From an uncultured Flavobacteriales bacterium (GTDB lineage: Bacteria > Bacteroidota > Bacteroidia > Flavobacteriales > Crocinitomicaceae), in contig CAMLHZ010000004.1 of the NCBI GenBank assembly GCA_946480085.1, positions 1-64,000 of the forward strand: a stretch of 64,000 bases of DNA, written 5' to 3'. Every line of letters starts with the position of its first letter. Position 1 is the first letter of the stretch. Below are positions 28,166-35,996 of the stretch, piece by piece. Under the pieces are notes generated by a model. The model was not told the origin of the DNA. It made no database searches and saw nothing but the letters and a program-made list of their open reading frames with translations. The translations under genes were made by a program, and so were the position numbers.

Positions 28166-28230
28166 AGAGGCAGAACCCGATTATTTTGAATTTACTTGGT
28201 TGAACAAGCGATTAATAAACAGAAAAACGA

Positions 28231-28238
28231 CAAATATA
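28231..28238 (-). promoter_or_regulatory. -7 box (TATATTTG) of sprE
   Basis: A perfect TAnnTTTG match 66 bases upstream of the sprE ATG. It is directly preceded, on the coding strand, by a GTCTT/ATCTTT-rich tract (28254-28306). Confidence 0.6.
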
Positions 28239-28253
28239 TTGTTTAGAATTGAT

Positions 28254-28306
28254 AAAAAGATGAAAGACAAAAGACGAAAGATGAAAGACGAAGGACAAAA
28301 GATTGA
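28254..28306 (-). repeat. GTCTT-rich tract upstream of the sprE promoter
   Basis: Read on the minus strand, this is a run of imperfect units such as GTCCTTC, GTCTTTC, ATCTTTC and GTCTTTT, ending about 15 bases before the -7 box. The same kind of tract precedes the promoters at 30372, 30500, 36588 and 36747. Confidence 0.7.
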
Positions 28307-28327
28307 AAAAGCATTGAATAACAATTA

Positions 28328-28828
28328 TTATCGATCCAAAAAATTAGGCGGGTAGAAAATTTGACCATACCGTTCTCCAATCGTTTTCAATTTTGAAATT
28401 TGCTCTTCTGTTGGCGGAACAAGCGGCAGAAAAACACCAGCTTCGATCGGTTTTCCAATTTCTTCGAAAAATTCATCCAATCCGGCCGGCATAACCGTGC
28501 AAATTAAACAGGCCACCTCATTTGTTTTGTTTTTAAAACCATGAGCTCCACCTCCCAATGGAATGCTCACAAAAGCTCCTTTTCCGGCAACATACTTTCC
28601 TGTTTCCGTCATAAACTCCACTTCGCCATCAACTACATAAAATGTTTCATGTATTTCAGGATGTGCATGCGGACCAGGACCACCACCCGGAGGAACCAGC
28701 ATTTCAATAACCGCATATTCGCCATTGGTTTCTTTGCCCGAAACAACAATGCGGTAACATCCACCAGCGATGGAGAGGCTTTTGCCTTCTGTTTCACCGG
28801 AAATGGTGATTTGTCTGTTTGAGTTCAT
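28328..28828 (-). CDS. Cupin domain protein
   Basis: A 166-residue single-domain cupin. Motif 1 is GPGPHAHPEIHETFYVVDGEVEF, giving the metal ligands H, H and E from the HxH...E pattern. Motif 2 is GAFVSIPLGGGAHGFKN, with the third His. It ends with a helical tail (LVPPTEEQISKLKTIGERYGQIFYPPNFLDR) frequent in quercetinase-like cupins. It has no signal peptide and is cytoplasmic. The substrate cannot be predicted. Confidence 0.88.
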   Translation of the reverse strand: MNSNRQITISGETEGKSLSIAGGCYRIVVSGKETNGEYAVIEMLVPPGGGPGPHAHPEIHETFYVVDGEVEFMTETGKYVAGKGAFVSIPLGGGAHGFKNKTNEVACLICTVMPAGLDEFFEEIGKPIEAGVFLPLVPPTEEQISKLKTIGERYGQIFYPPNFLDR

Positions 28829-28900
28829 TTACGATTTGGATGAAAATTCGTGATTTTACGAATTTATGAAATCATGTATTTATGAAATCACTAAAAAATT

Positions 28901-29269
28901 TCACTTTTCAGTCCGATTCAAATACAACTGATACCCTTCATCAAGTAGATTCACAATGTTAGGATTCTCCAACTGCTCCACAGAACGAAACTGGATATAT
29001 CTTGAAATCTTTCCTGTTCCTTCTAGTAATCCATGATCATTGTTCAACTGAACGCCTTGGTAAAAACCCAACTTCACACCTTTTTTGGAAGGAAAAACGG
29101 TAAACAGCAATTGTTTGTAGGTCGGACCATAAGAATAGGCGATCATTTTTGCTGGAAGATCTACTTCTTCGTTAATATCAGGGAATTTCGATTTGATTAT
29201 GTCTCCAATTCGGAAACAAAGTTCTTGTTCGAGTTCCGCATAATTGGATAAAAACAGGTCAACTTCCAT
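28901..29269 (-). CDS. DUF1801 (YdhG-like) protein
   Basis: A 122-residue protein with the DUF1801 order: a helical start (FLSNYAELEQELCFRIGDIIKSKFPDINEEVDLPAKMIAYSYG), YKQLLFTVFPSKKGVKLGFYQGVQL, then GKISRYIQFRSVEQL and a final helix NIVNLLDEGYQLYLNR. The W/Y-x-Y-G strand and the KYI.. strand are typical of this fold. Its function is not established. It is cytoplasmic and has no clear partner. Confidence 0.75.
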   Translation of the reverse strand: MEVDLFLSNYAELEQELCFRIGDIIKSKFPDINEEVDLPAKMIAYSYGPTYKQLLFTVFPSKKGVKLGFYQGVQLNNDHGLLEGTGKISRYIQFRSVEQLENPNIVNLLDEGYQLYLNRTEK

Positions 29270-29282
29270 AATCCGTTATTTT

Positions 29283-29391
29283 CTCCCGCAGACGAGCACG
29301 GAAGAACACGGAAGTTTTTAATTATTATCTTCATCTGTGATCCTCTGTGCCTGCCTGTAAGCAGACAGGTCCCTCCGTGGGATATTACACA
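29283..29391. repeat. Intergenic repeat remnant with CCTGTCTGC palindrome
   Basis: The gap holds a CACGGAAGAACACGGAAG-type duplication and an imperfect palindrome at 29350-29369 (CCTGcCTG-taag-CAGaCAGG). Related words occur at 50781-50794 and 58411-58440. This is dispersed-repeat material and contains no gene. Confidence 0.45.
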
Positions 29392-30357
29392 TTAGATGTA
29401 TTTATGCGGGACAAGATAATTCTTCACGTAATCCTCCACTCCTTCTTCCAGCGTATGGAAAGGAATATCATAACCTTGCGAGATCATCTTTTGCATATTT
29501 GCTTCAGTGAAATACTGGTATTTGTCGCGAATGTCTTCTGGCGTATCAATAAATGAAATATCCGGCGTTTTCCCGATTGCATTGAACGTATTTGTTGCCA
29601 GATCAAGGAAGGTTCTCGCTTTTCCGGAACCTAGATTGTAAATTCCTGATTTGGCTTTACAGGTTAACAAAAACTCGATTACAGAGACCACATCTTTTAC
29701 ATAAACGAAATCGCGCATTTGACCACCATCTGTATAATTTGGATTGTGGGAACGGAACAATTTCATGCTTCCTTTTTCCTTCACCTGATTAAAGGTATGC
29801 ATGATCACTGAAGCCATTCTTCCTTTATGGTATTCATTCGGGCCATAAACATTAAAGAATTTCAATCCGTACCAATGCGGTGGAGTTTCTGTTTGCTCCA
29901 AAGCCCACATGTCAAACCACTGTTTCGACCATCCATACGGATTAAGCGGTTGCAATTTCGGCATATCGGCTTCAACATCGTCGTAACCAAATTCACCCAA
30001 ACCATAAGTTGCAGCAGAACTTGCATAAACCAAAGGAATATTCAATTTCACACAGTGATTCCAAATCATCTTGGAATACTCCACATTCAATTCATCAAAG
30101 ATTGCCTTATCGAATTCGGTAGTATCGGTTCTCGCACCAATGTGAACGATTGACGTTACTTTCTTGCCATTTTCCTGCATCCAATCGTTAAAAACAGAAC
30201 GCTCAATTTTCACTACAAACGACTTTCCTTCCAGATTTTCATCTTTCTCCGTTTTTGAGAAATCATCAACCAAAACCAGGTTTGAAATGCCTTTTGCGTT
30301 TAATGTTCCAACAATGCAGCTTCCAATGAATCCTGCTGCGCCTGTAATTACGATCAT
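29392..30357 (-). CDS. hldD: ADP-L-glycero-D-manno-heptose-6-epimerase
   Basis: A 321-residue NAD(P)-dependent short-chain dehydrogenase-type epimerase that makes the L,D-heptose precursor of the lipopolysaccharide core. The start at 30357 (MIVITGAAGFIGS) puts the Rossmann TGAAGFIGS at the N-terminus. The upstream in-frame start at 30390 falls across the -7 box and is rejected. Other signatures are VHIGARTDTTE, the YASSAATYG strand, NPYGWSKQWFD with catalytic Tyr/Lys, FNVYGPNEYHKGRMASVI and MRDFVYVKDVV. Its length matches the family. The promoter is divergent from queD. Confidence 0.93.
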   Translation of the reverse strand: MIVITGAAGFIGSCIVGTLNAKGISNLVLVDDFSKTEKDENLEGKSFVVKIERSVFNDWMQENGKKVTSIVHIGARTDTTEFDKAIFDELNVEYSKMIWNHCVKLNIPLVYASSAATYGLGEFGYDDVEADMPKLQPLNPYGWSKQWFDMWALEQTETPPHWYGLKFFNVYGPNEYHKGRMASVIMHTFNQVKEKGSMKLFRSHNPNYTDGGQMRDFVYVKDVVSVIEFLLTCKAKSGIYNLGSGKARTFLDLATNTFNAIGKTPDISFIDTPEDIRDKYQYFTEANMQKMISQGYDIPFHTLEEGVEDYVKNYLVPHKYI

Positions 30358-30371
30358 GATGAGATTTTTTA

Positions 30372-30379
30372 CAAAGTTA
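30372..30379 (-). promoter_or_regulatory. -7 box (TAACTTTG) of hldD
   Basis: A perfect TAnnTTTG match on the minus strand only 15 bases from the ATG, implying a very short leader. A GTCTT-rich tract begins 12 bases upstream of the box. Confidence 0.65.
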
Positions 30380-30385
30380 AGAAAA

Positions 30386-30492
30386 GACATTAGACGTAAG
30401 ACTTAAGACAAAAGACTTGAGATCTTCGTATTCGTAGAGATTCAACATTTTTAAAATCTGTCTTTCGTCTCTTGTCTATCGTCTTTAGTCCG
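30386..30492. repeat. Divergent GTCTT-rich tracts between hldD and queD
   Basis: The left arm (30386-30421) reads AGTCTTTTGTCTTAAGTCTTACGTCT on the minus strand towards hldD. The right arm (30459-30491) reads TGTCTTTCGTCTCTTGTCT and then ATCGTCTTTAGTCC on the plus strand towards queD. Each tract faces and abuts the -7 box of the gene it precedes, so together they form a long imperfect inverted repeat. Confidence 0.75.
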
Positions 30493-30499
30493 AAAGCAC

Positions 30500-30507
30500 T
30501 ATCTTTG
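30500..30507 (+). promoter_or_regulatory. -7 box (TATCTTTG) of queD
   Basis: A perfect TAnnTTTG match 20 bases upstream of the GTG start, with the GTCTT tract ending 9 bases before it. Confidence 0.7.
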
Positions 30508-30526
30508 CATAACAAAAAATAAAGTA

Positions 30527-30958
30527 GTGAGTTTAGTTTACATTACAAGAAAAGAGCATTTCAACGCTGCACACAAACTGTGGAGAGAAGATTGGTCAGA
30601 CGAAAAAAACGCTGAAGTTTTTGGAAAATGCAGCAATAAAAACTGGCATGGACACAATTACAACCTTTGGGTTACTGTAAAAGGAAATCCAAGTGCTGAA
30701 ACGGGTTTCGTAATTGACTTAAAAGTGCTTTCAAGCTTAATTAAGGAATTGGTGATTGAACCATTGGATCATAAAAACTTAAATCTTGACGTTTCCTTCA
30801 TGGATGGTGTTTTGGCATCTACAGAAAATTTGGTGATCAAAATCTGGGAAATACTTGACGGTCCAATTTCTAAAGCCGGTGGAAAATTAGCCCATATTAA
30901 GCTGGAAGAAACAGAAAACAACTTTGTTGAGTATTACGGGGGCAAGGAGCCCTTTTAA
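30527..30958 (+). CDS. queD: 6-carboxy-5,6,7,8-tetrahydropterin synthase
   Basis: A 143-residue QueD/PTPS family enzyme of the queuosine pathway, which converts dihydroneopterin triphosphate to 6-carboxytetrahydropterin. The zinc ligands are H16 (HFNAAHKL) and H41 and H43 (NWHGHNYNL). The catalytic Cys is C35 in FGKCSNKNWHGH. VIDLKVLSSLIKE and EPLDHKNLNLD follow in the normal order, and a final ETENNFVEYYG carries the pterin-binding Glu. The start is a GTG. folE, which makes the upstream pterin, follows 63 bases downstream. Confidence 0.93.
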   Translation: MSLVYITRKEHFNAAHKLWREDWSDEKNAEVFGKCSNKNWHGHNYNLWVTVKGNPSAETGFVIDLKVLSSLIKELVIEPLDHKNLNLDVSFMDGVLASTENLVIKIWEILDGPISKAGGKLAHIKLEETENNFVEYYGGKEPF

Positions 30959-30978
30959 TGTGGCATAAAAACGTGTAC

Positions 30979-30998
30979 AGACGCTATGCATCGCGTCT
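30979..30998. repeat. Palindromic dispersed repeat between queD and folE
   Basis: AGACGC-TATGCATC-GCGTCT is an inverted repeat of a type I know as widely dispersed in Bacteroidota genomes. An in-frame ATG for folE lies inside it (30986), which argues that this ATG is not the real start. Confidence 0.6.
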
Positions 30999-31021
30999 CT
31001 GCCCGAGAAACATTTTTGAAA

Positions 31022-31612
31022 ATGAGCGAATTTCATTACGACGATAAAATAACAGAACAGATCTCTTCAGTCTACACGAAGGTGCTTTCTGAAATTGGTG
31101 AAGATCCAACACGAGAGGGATTATTGAAAACACCGGAACGCGTTGCGAAAGCATTGCAATTTTTGACGCAGGGTTACGACACCAATCCGGAAGAGATTCT
31201 GAAAAGCGCTTTGTTTCATGAAGAATATTCGGAAATGGTGATTGTAAAGGACATTGAAGTGTATTCAATGTGTGAACACCACATGCTGCCTTTCTTTGGA
31301 AAAGCTCATATTGCGTACATTCCAAACGGAACAATTGTAGGTTTGAGTAAAATTCCACGAGTTGTTGACGCATTTTCGCGCAGATTGCAGGTTCAAGAGC
31401 GTTTAACCATTGAAATTCGCGATTGTATTCAGGAAACTTTGAAACCAAAAGGTGTTGCTGTGGTGATGGAATGTCAGCACATGTGTATGCAAATGCGTGG
31501 CGTTCAAAAACAAAACTCGGTAACCACTTCAAGTGCCTTTACAGGATTGTTTTTAAGCAACGATTCAACTCGAAAAGAATTCATTAATTTAGTTCAAGCT
31601 AAACTTCATTAA
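31022..31612 (+). CDS. folE: GTP cyclohydrolase I
   Basis: A 196-residue enzyme converting GTP to 7,8-dihydroneopterin triphosphate for folate and queuosine synthesis. The start at 31022 ([13 protein letters not shown]) is preferred to 30986, which lies in a dispersed palindrome. Signature segments are [42 protein letters not shown] (zinc Cys and His), [19 protein letters not shown] and [25 protein letters not shown] (third zinc ligand Cys). Its place beside queD is biochemically consistent, since the folE product is the QueD substrate. Confidence 0.96.
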   Translation: MSEFHYDDKITEQISSVYTKVLSEIGEDPTREGLLKTPERVAKALQFLTQGYDTNPEEILKSALFHEEYSEMVIVKDIEVYSMCEHHMLPFFGKAHIAYIPNGTIVGLSKIPRVVDAFSRRLQVQERLTIEIRDCIQETLKPKGVAVVMECQHMCMQMRGVQKQNSVTTSSAFTGLFLSNDSTRKEFINLVQAKLH

Positions 31613-31623
31613 AATCATAAATC

Positions 31624-32364
31624 ATGGATTTAAATTTCAGATCAACGATTGACAACGTCGATTTTACAACTCCAGAACAACAAGCTTCAGCTCGCAAATT
31701 TCTTGCAAATGTGTATTTATACATGATGGGAGCTTTGTTGATTACGGGGATAATTGCCTATCAATATGGAACCGCTGCGTTTATTGAGAAATACTATTTG
31801 GTTCAAACGCCAAAAGGTTATGAAATTGCACCTCTTTTCTGGGTTGTTGCATTATCACCAATAGCCGTTTCTTTTGCATTACAATGGTTAATTAACAAAG
31901 CATCTTTTCCTATCATATTCGGATTATTTATTCTTTATTCTATTTTGCTAGGATTCTCCTTGTCGACCATTTTTATTATTTACGTTCACTCTTCTATTTT
32001 TGCCATTTTCGGTGTTGCCGCAGCGGTATTTGCTATAATGGCAATTCTAGGATATACGACCAGTGCAGACCTGACTAAAATGGGTGCTATTTTGGGAATG
32101 GCTTTTACCGGAATCTTCATTGCGTCAATGGTAAATATTTGGTTGGGTAGCAGTGGAATGTCATGGGTGATCTCTTTAATTGGAGCAATCATTTTCCCGG
32201 GATTAATTGCCTTCCATATGCAGCAATTGAAGAAGTATGCTTACGATTCAATGCTTTCAGAAGATCAAAGACGTAAAATGGAATTGTTGGGTGGATTTAC
32301 ACTCTATGTATTGTTTGTCAACTTGTTCCTATCACTGTTACGTCTTTTCGGAGAGCGCGACTAG
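31624..32364 (+). CDS. Bax inhibitor-1 / YccA family membrane protein
   Basis: A 246-residue integral membrane protein with about seven helices. After a soluble N-terminus (DFTTPEQQASARKFLANVYLYM) come MMGALLITGIIAYQYG, a segment FWVVALSPIAVSFALQWLI, the central STIFIIYVHSSIFAIFGVAAAVFAIMAILGYTTSADLTKMG and the end GGFTLYVLFVNLFLSLLRLFGERD. The Y-T-T-x-x-D-L and final L-Y-x-x-F-x-N-x-F-L-x-L-L-R pattern is characteristic of UPF0005/BI-1 proteins. The family is linked to calcium leak and membrane stress. The role here is unknown. Confidence 0.92.
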   Translation: MDLNFRSTIDNVDFTTPEQQASARKFLANVYLYMMGALLITGIIAYQYGTAAFIEKYYLVQTPKGYEIAPLFWVVALSPIAVSFALQWLINKASFPIIFGLFILYSILLGFSLSTIFIIYVHSSIFAIFGVAAAVFAIMAILGYTTSADLTKMGAILGMAFTGIFIASMVNIWLGSSGMSWVISLIGAIIFPGLIAFHMQQLKKYAYDSMLSEDQRRKMELLGGFTLYVLFVNLFLSLLRLFGERD

Positions 32365-32406
32365 CAAAAAAAAAGCGCCAGGCTGTGCGCTATTAAAACA
32401 AAATTG

Positions 32407-32414
32407 TACATTTG
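32407..32414 (+). promoter_or_regulatory. -7 box (TACATTTG) of the 45-residue membrane protein gene
   Basis: A perfect TAnnTTTG match 14 bases upstream of the ATG at 32429, indicating that this very small gene has its own promoter. Confidence 0.6.
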
Positions 32415-32428
32415 AAAAAAATAAAGAT

Positions 32429-32566
32429 ATGTCAAGCGATCATCATACGTCACACGGCGAAAAAAAATCAGAAGATACTTTCTTTGAAGGTTCAACTATA
32501 GGAATCGGATTCGTATATACCATTATTGCTCTTGCAATTATTGGTTCGATTTACGCATTCGGATAA
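32429..32566 (+). CDS. Small single-span membrane protein (45 residues)
   Basis: MSSDHHTSHGEKKSEDTFFEG is a His/Ser/Glu-rich hydrophilic head, followed by one membrane helix STIGIGFVYTIIALAIIGSIYAFG that reaches the C-terminus. Evidence that it is real: a perfect -7 box close upstream, a plausible A-rich leader, and a terminator 28 bases after the stop. Nothing identifies its function. Small subunits of this form accompany respiratory or transport complexes, but no such complex is nearby. Confidence 0.65.
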   Translation: MSSDHHTSHGEKKSEDTFFEGSTIGIGFVYTIIALAIIGSIYAFG

Positions 32567-32594
32567 TCTAAGAGATAAAGTCATTAGAGGAAAG

Positions 32595-32624
32595 AGGAAA
32601 GTATAAATTGTACTTTCCTTTTTT
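32595..32624 (+). terminator. Terminator after the 45-residue protein gene
   Basis: A 9-bp perfect stem AGGAAAGTA / TACTTTCCT with a 7-base loop, followed by TTTTT. Confidence 0.8.
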
Positions 32625-32678
32625 AGTTTTGATCATACCCCTCTAAACTATTCACGTTTTATTTCTATCTTTCCATTA

Positions 32679-34214
32679 ATGCCGTTCAATTCTATTTTTT
32701 CCTGGGTGATGAAAAAACGTCTTCATCAAATCGAACTTTTCATGAAGTATCCCTTGGAAGTTCAGAACGACGTATTGGAAAAACTCATTCACGGAGCCAA
32801 TCAATCGGAATTTGGTAAAACGCATAACTTCTCAGAAATCGTTTCCTATTCAGATTTCGCTGAAAACATTCCATTACAGAATTACGAAACTATAAAACCC
32901 TACATTTTCCGGTCAATGGAGAATGAGCAGAATTTGCTTTGGAATCAGGAAACGAAATGGTTTGCGAAAAGCTCGGGAACAACTTCAGAGAAAAGCAAAT
33001 TTATCCCCATCACAAAAGATTCGTTGATGGATTGTCACTACAAAGGCGGAAAAGATCTTCTTGCATTGTATTACAATCAATTTCCGAACAGAAAACTGTA
33101 CAAAGGAAAACACCTCATCATTGGCGGAAGCGCACAAATTCTACCGATTTCTCACGATATGTATCAAGGGGATTTGTCGGCGATTATTGTGAAAAACTTG
33201 CCTTGGTGGGCTGAAATACGCAGAACGCCAAGCAAGGAAATTGCGTTGATGAGTGAATGGACGGAGAAGATTGAGAAAATGGCACTCAGCACTATTCAGG
33301 AAGATGTTTACATTATTGCTGGAGTTCCAAGCTGGACTTACGTTCTTGCGCAAAAGGTTCTTGAAATTACCGGAAAGCAAAACCTACGAGAGGTATGGCC
33401 AAATCTGGAATTGTTCATGCACGGCGGTGTGAATTTTGAGCCATACAGAGAATTGTTCCATCAACTCATTCCTTTCGAGGACATGAACTACGTGGAAACC
33501 TATAACGCGTCAGAAGGATTTTTCGGAATCCAAGACGATTGCAACATCAATGAATTGCTTCTCATGCTTGATTATGGGATTTTCTACGAATTCATTCCGA
33601 TGAGCAAGTATGACGGTTTGGATTCGAAAGAAATCATTCCATTAAGTGAGGTCGAAACAGATGTGGAATACGCTTTGGTGATTTCTACCAACGGCGGGCT
33701 TTGGCGCTATATTTTAGGTGACACCATTCGTTTTACCAATAAAAGCCCTTATCGTTTTAAAATTTGTGGACGAACCAATCACAACATCAATGCTTTTGGA
33801 GAAGAAGTAAATGTGGAAAATACGGAGCGTGCAATTGCAGAAGCGTGTAAACACACCAAGGCACATATTCGAGAGTATACCGTTGCTCCTATTTACATGA
33901 ATGAAGATGGCTTGGGCAGACATCAGTGGCTGATCGAATTCACACAATATCCAAACGATATTTCTCGTTTTGGGCATTTACTAGATGAAACACTTCGTCA
34001 GATCAATTCTGATTACGATGCCAAAAGAACGCACAACATGGCAATGCTAGCGCCGGAAATTGTTGTAGCTTCTGAAGGATTATTTGATCACTGGCTTCAA
34101 AAAAGAGGAAAACTTGGCGGACAGCATAAAGTTCCACGTTGCATGAACGGAAGAGATATAATGGAACAATTGTTGAGTCTTCACCCAGATTTTTGTAATA
34201 TAGACAATGCTTAA
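32679..34214 (+). CDS. GH3-family acyl-adenylate/amide-forming protein
   Basis: A 511-residue member of the GH3 family, named for the plant auxin-responsive enzymes that conjugate amino acids to acyl acids through an adenylate. Present are EFGKTHNFSEIVSYSDFAENIPLQNYE, the nucleotide-binding loop WFAKSSGTTSEKSKFIPIT, FMHGGVNFEPYRELF, MNYVETYNASEGFFGIQDD and YALVISTNGGLWRYILGDTIRFTN, all in the family order. Bacterial members are of unknown substrate. The next gene overlaps its stop by 8 bases. A TATCTTTC box (32665-32672) only 7 bases upstream suggests a near-leaderless mRNA. Confidence 0.9.
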   Translation: MPFNSIFSWVMKKRLHQIELFMKYPLEVQNDVLEKLIHGANQSEFGKTHNFSEIVSYSDFAENIPLQNYETIKPYIFRSMENEQNLLWNQETKWFAKSSGTTSEKSKFIPITKDSLMDCHYKGGKDLLALYYNQFPNRKLYKGKHLIIGGSAQILPISHDMYQGDLSAIIVKNLPWWAEIRRTPSKEIALMSEWTEKIEKMALSTIQEDVYIIAGVPSWTYVLAQKVLEITGKQNLREVWPNLELFMHGGVNFEPYRELFHQLIPFEDMNYVETYNASEGFFGIQDDCNINELLLMLDYGIFYEFIPMSKYDGLDSKEIIPLSEVETDVEYALVISTNGGLWRYILGDTIRFTNKSPYRFKICGRTNHNINAFGEEVNVENTERAIAEACKHTKAHIREYTVAPIYMNEDGLGRHQWLIEFTQYPNDISRFGHLLDETLRQINSDYDAKRTHNMAMLAPEIVVASEGLFDHWLQKRGKLGGQHKVPRCMNGRDIMEQLLSLHPDFCNIDNA

Positions 34215-35040
34215 AGGGTTTACAGTTTTCATTTTATCGATTATCGGATTTGCGATTTCCTCGCATGCTCAGAACTGGGAATGGAGAAAACTTTACGACC
34301 TGCAACTTGACTCAGGAGCAATCTGGAGTGTGGATGTATCAAAACAAGTCTACATTTTTCAACAGCAAAACATTACAAAATACACTTCAAGCGGAAAAAA
34401 ATCATTGGTTCAAAGTTTCAAATCATTGGGAGATATTTCAGGAATTGACGCCAATAATCAATTGAAAATTGCGGTTTTTTCAGAAGAACAACAAACACTT
34501 TGCTTTCTCGACAACGCTCTGGCAACATCTTCCGATTGCATTTCATTGAATGATTTCAATATTCAGTGGGCAGATCTATTTGCCACTTCGAATCAGACTG
34601 ATCGTTTTTGGATCTTTGACCAGGTGAATAGCGAATTGAGATTGCTTACCACCGGAGAACAACAGCAGCAAACCGTTCAAAATCTAAAACAGATTTCAGA
34701 CATAGGCACTCCTTTAATGATGGTTGAGCGTTATAACAATTTGTATATTCTCGACGATAAAAATCAACTTTCCCGTTTCGACATCTTTGGAACATTGATC
34801 GACATTGTTCCATTTGAAGGTTATACGAATTACTTTACAAGTGATTTCAATTTATTTGGCATTAAAAACAACGAAATCTACTTGTTGTTCAGCTTTTTAG
34901 ATGGCGATGCGCTAGAAAAGCCAGTCACTAAAATTCCCACTGAGCTTACTGAAGAATTGGTCAGTATCAGGGCAATCGGAGACTGTTTCTTCTTCAGCAC
35001 AAAAAATCAACTTAGTGCGTATCAAATTATGGCTGAGTAA
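34207..35040 (+). CDS. Secreted protein of unknown function coupled to the GH3 gene
   Basis: A 277-residue protein beginning within the last codons of the GH3 gene (8-base overlap), which implies translational coupling. Its signal peptide is MLKGFTVFILSIIGFAISSHAQ. The mature part consists of repeated four-strand-like units (SVDVSKQVYIFQQQNITKYTSSGKK, GDISGIDANNQLKIAVFSEEQQTLCFLDNAL, NLYILDDKNQLSRFDIFGTLIDIVPFEG), suggesting a small beta-propeller. No motif gives a function. Location in the periplasm is likely. Confidence 0.7.
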   Translation: MLKGFTVFILSIIGFAISSHAQNWEWRKLYDLQLDSGAIWSVDVSKQVYIFQQQNITKYTSSGKKSLVQSFKSLGDISGIDANNQLKIAVFSEEQQTLCFLDNALATSSDCISLNDFNIQWADLFATSNQTDRFWIFDQVNSELRLLTTGEQQQQTVQNLKQISDIGTPLMMVERYNNLYILDDKNQLSRFDIFGTLIDIVPFEGYTNYFTSDFNLFGIKNNEIYLLFSFLDGDALEKPVTKIPTELTEELVSIRAIGDCFFFSTKNQLSAYQIMAE

Positions 35041-35116
35041 GCAAAACATTATTTTTCCACAAGTCGACCGATTGTGGGCAATTTTTGTAATTTAGGCATT
35101 CTCAAATTATCAAACA

Positions 35117-35731
35117 ATGCATATTGCAGTTGCAGGAAATATCGGATCAGGAAAAACTACGTTAACGAAGTTATTAGCAAAACATTACGGATGGGAAACA
35201 CATTTTGAAGATGTTGAGCAGAATCCTTATCTGAACGATTTCTATGAAGATATGCAGCGTTGGTCATTCAACCTTCAAATCTATTACCTGAATTCTCGTT
35301 TTACGCAGATTCAGGAAATTCAAAGTACAAAACAAGCTGTAATTCAGGATAGAACAATCTATGAAGATGCGTACATTTTTGCTCCGAATTTACATTCGAT
35401 GGGATTGATGACAACAAGAGATTTCGAGAACTACTTTTCGTTGTTTAACTTGATGGATTCGTTTGTTTCTGCTCCTGATTTATTGATTTACCTTAGAGCT
35501 TCTGTTCCTACGCTGGTAAACCAAATTCAGCAACGCGGGCGTGAATACGAAGAAAGTATCCGTTTGGATTATTTGAAGCGTTTGAACGAGCGTTACGAGG
35601 CCTGGATCTCCACTTATGACAACGGTAAGTTATTGATCATTGATGTTGACAACAATCGTTTTCCGGAGAACCAGGAAGATCTAGGAAAGATCATTCAAGC
35701 TATCGACGGCGAGATTAACGGACTTTTTTAA
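35117..35731 (+). CDS. Deoxynucleoside kinase
   Basis: A 204-residue kinase of the dNK/dGK family that phosphorylates deoxynucleosides for salvage. The P-loop is GNIGSGKTT (residues 7-15). It also has FEDVEQNPYLNDFYED with the substrate Glu, RWSFNLQIYYLNSRF, the DRT motif in AVIQDRTIYEDAYIFA (replacing the usual DRS), LLIYLRASVPTLVNQIQQRGREYE and the lid helix IRLDYLKRLNERYEAWI. A variant -7 box (TAATTTAG, 35088-35095) is near. A palindromic repeat unit begins in its stop codon. Confidence 0.93.
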   Translation: MHIAVAGNIGSGKTTLTKLLAKHYGWETHFEDVEQNPYLNDFYEDMQRWSFNLQIYYLNSRFTQIQEIQSTKQAVIQDRTIYEDAYIFAPNLHSMGLMTTRDFENYFSLFNLMDSFVSAPDLLIYLRASVPTLVNQIQQRGREYEESIRLDYLKRLNERYEAWISTYDNGKLLIIDVDNNRFPENQEDLGKIIQAIDGEINGLF

Positions 35732-35896
35732 TTACACATCGATTTCGATACAAATCCTCGTTCCTCGGATTCACTCAATCTGACGTGTAATTTAAATTAA
35801 AGGACTTTCTCTTACAACGGTCGGATTCACTCAATCTGACGTGTAATAGTTTATCCCAATCAGACCCTGGATTCACTCAATCTGAAGTGTGCAATT
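35730..35896. repeat. Palindromic repeat unit plus two further half-copies
   Basis: Unit 1 spans 35730-35792: outer arms AATTACAC / GTGTAATT, and inner arms AATCC / GGATT. Its right half, GGATTCACTCAATCTGACGT plus GTAAT, recurs almost exactly at 35823-35847 and with two changes at 35869-35896. Spacings of 56 and 46 bases and the absence of cas genes exclude a CRISPR array. The remaining bases to 35996 look like further decayed copies. Confidence 0.75.
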
Positions 35897-35996
35897 AAAT
35901 TTAAAGATGTTTTATCTTCCAGCGGTCGTGACATCTTGTACTGGTGTCAGTCTGAGTTCTGGAATGCAATGGAAGAGTATCGAAGACAAGCCAGGA

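Noticed and set aside
30984..31532. 182-codon open frame on the minus strand opposite folE
   Set aside because: folE on the plus strand has all its catalytic motifs, and the antisense frame has no recognisable feature.
35767..35896. Three similar direct repeats as a possible CRISPR array
   Set aside because: Spacers would be only about 20-30 bases and of unequal length, the third repeat is degraded, the unit is internally palindromic with a flanking arm, and no cas genes are present.
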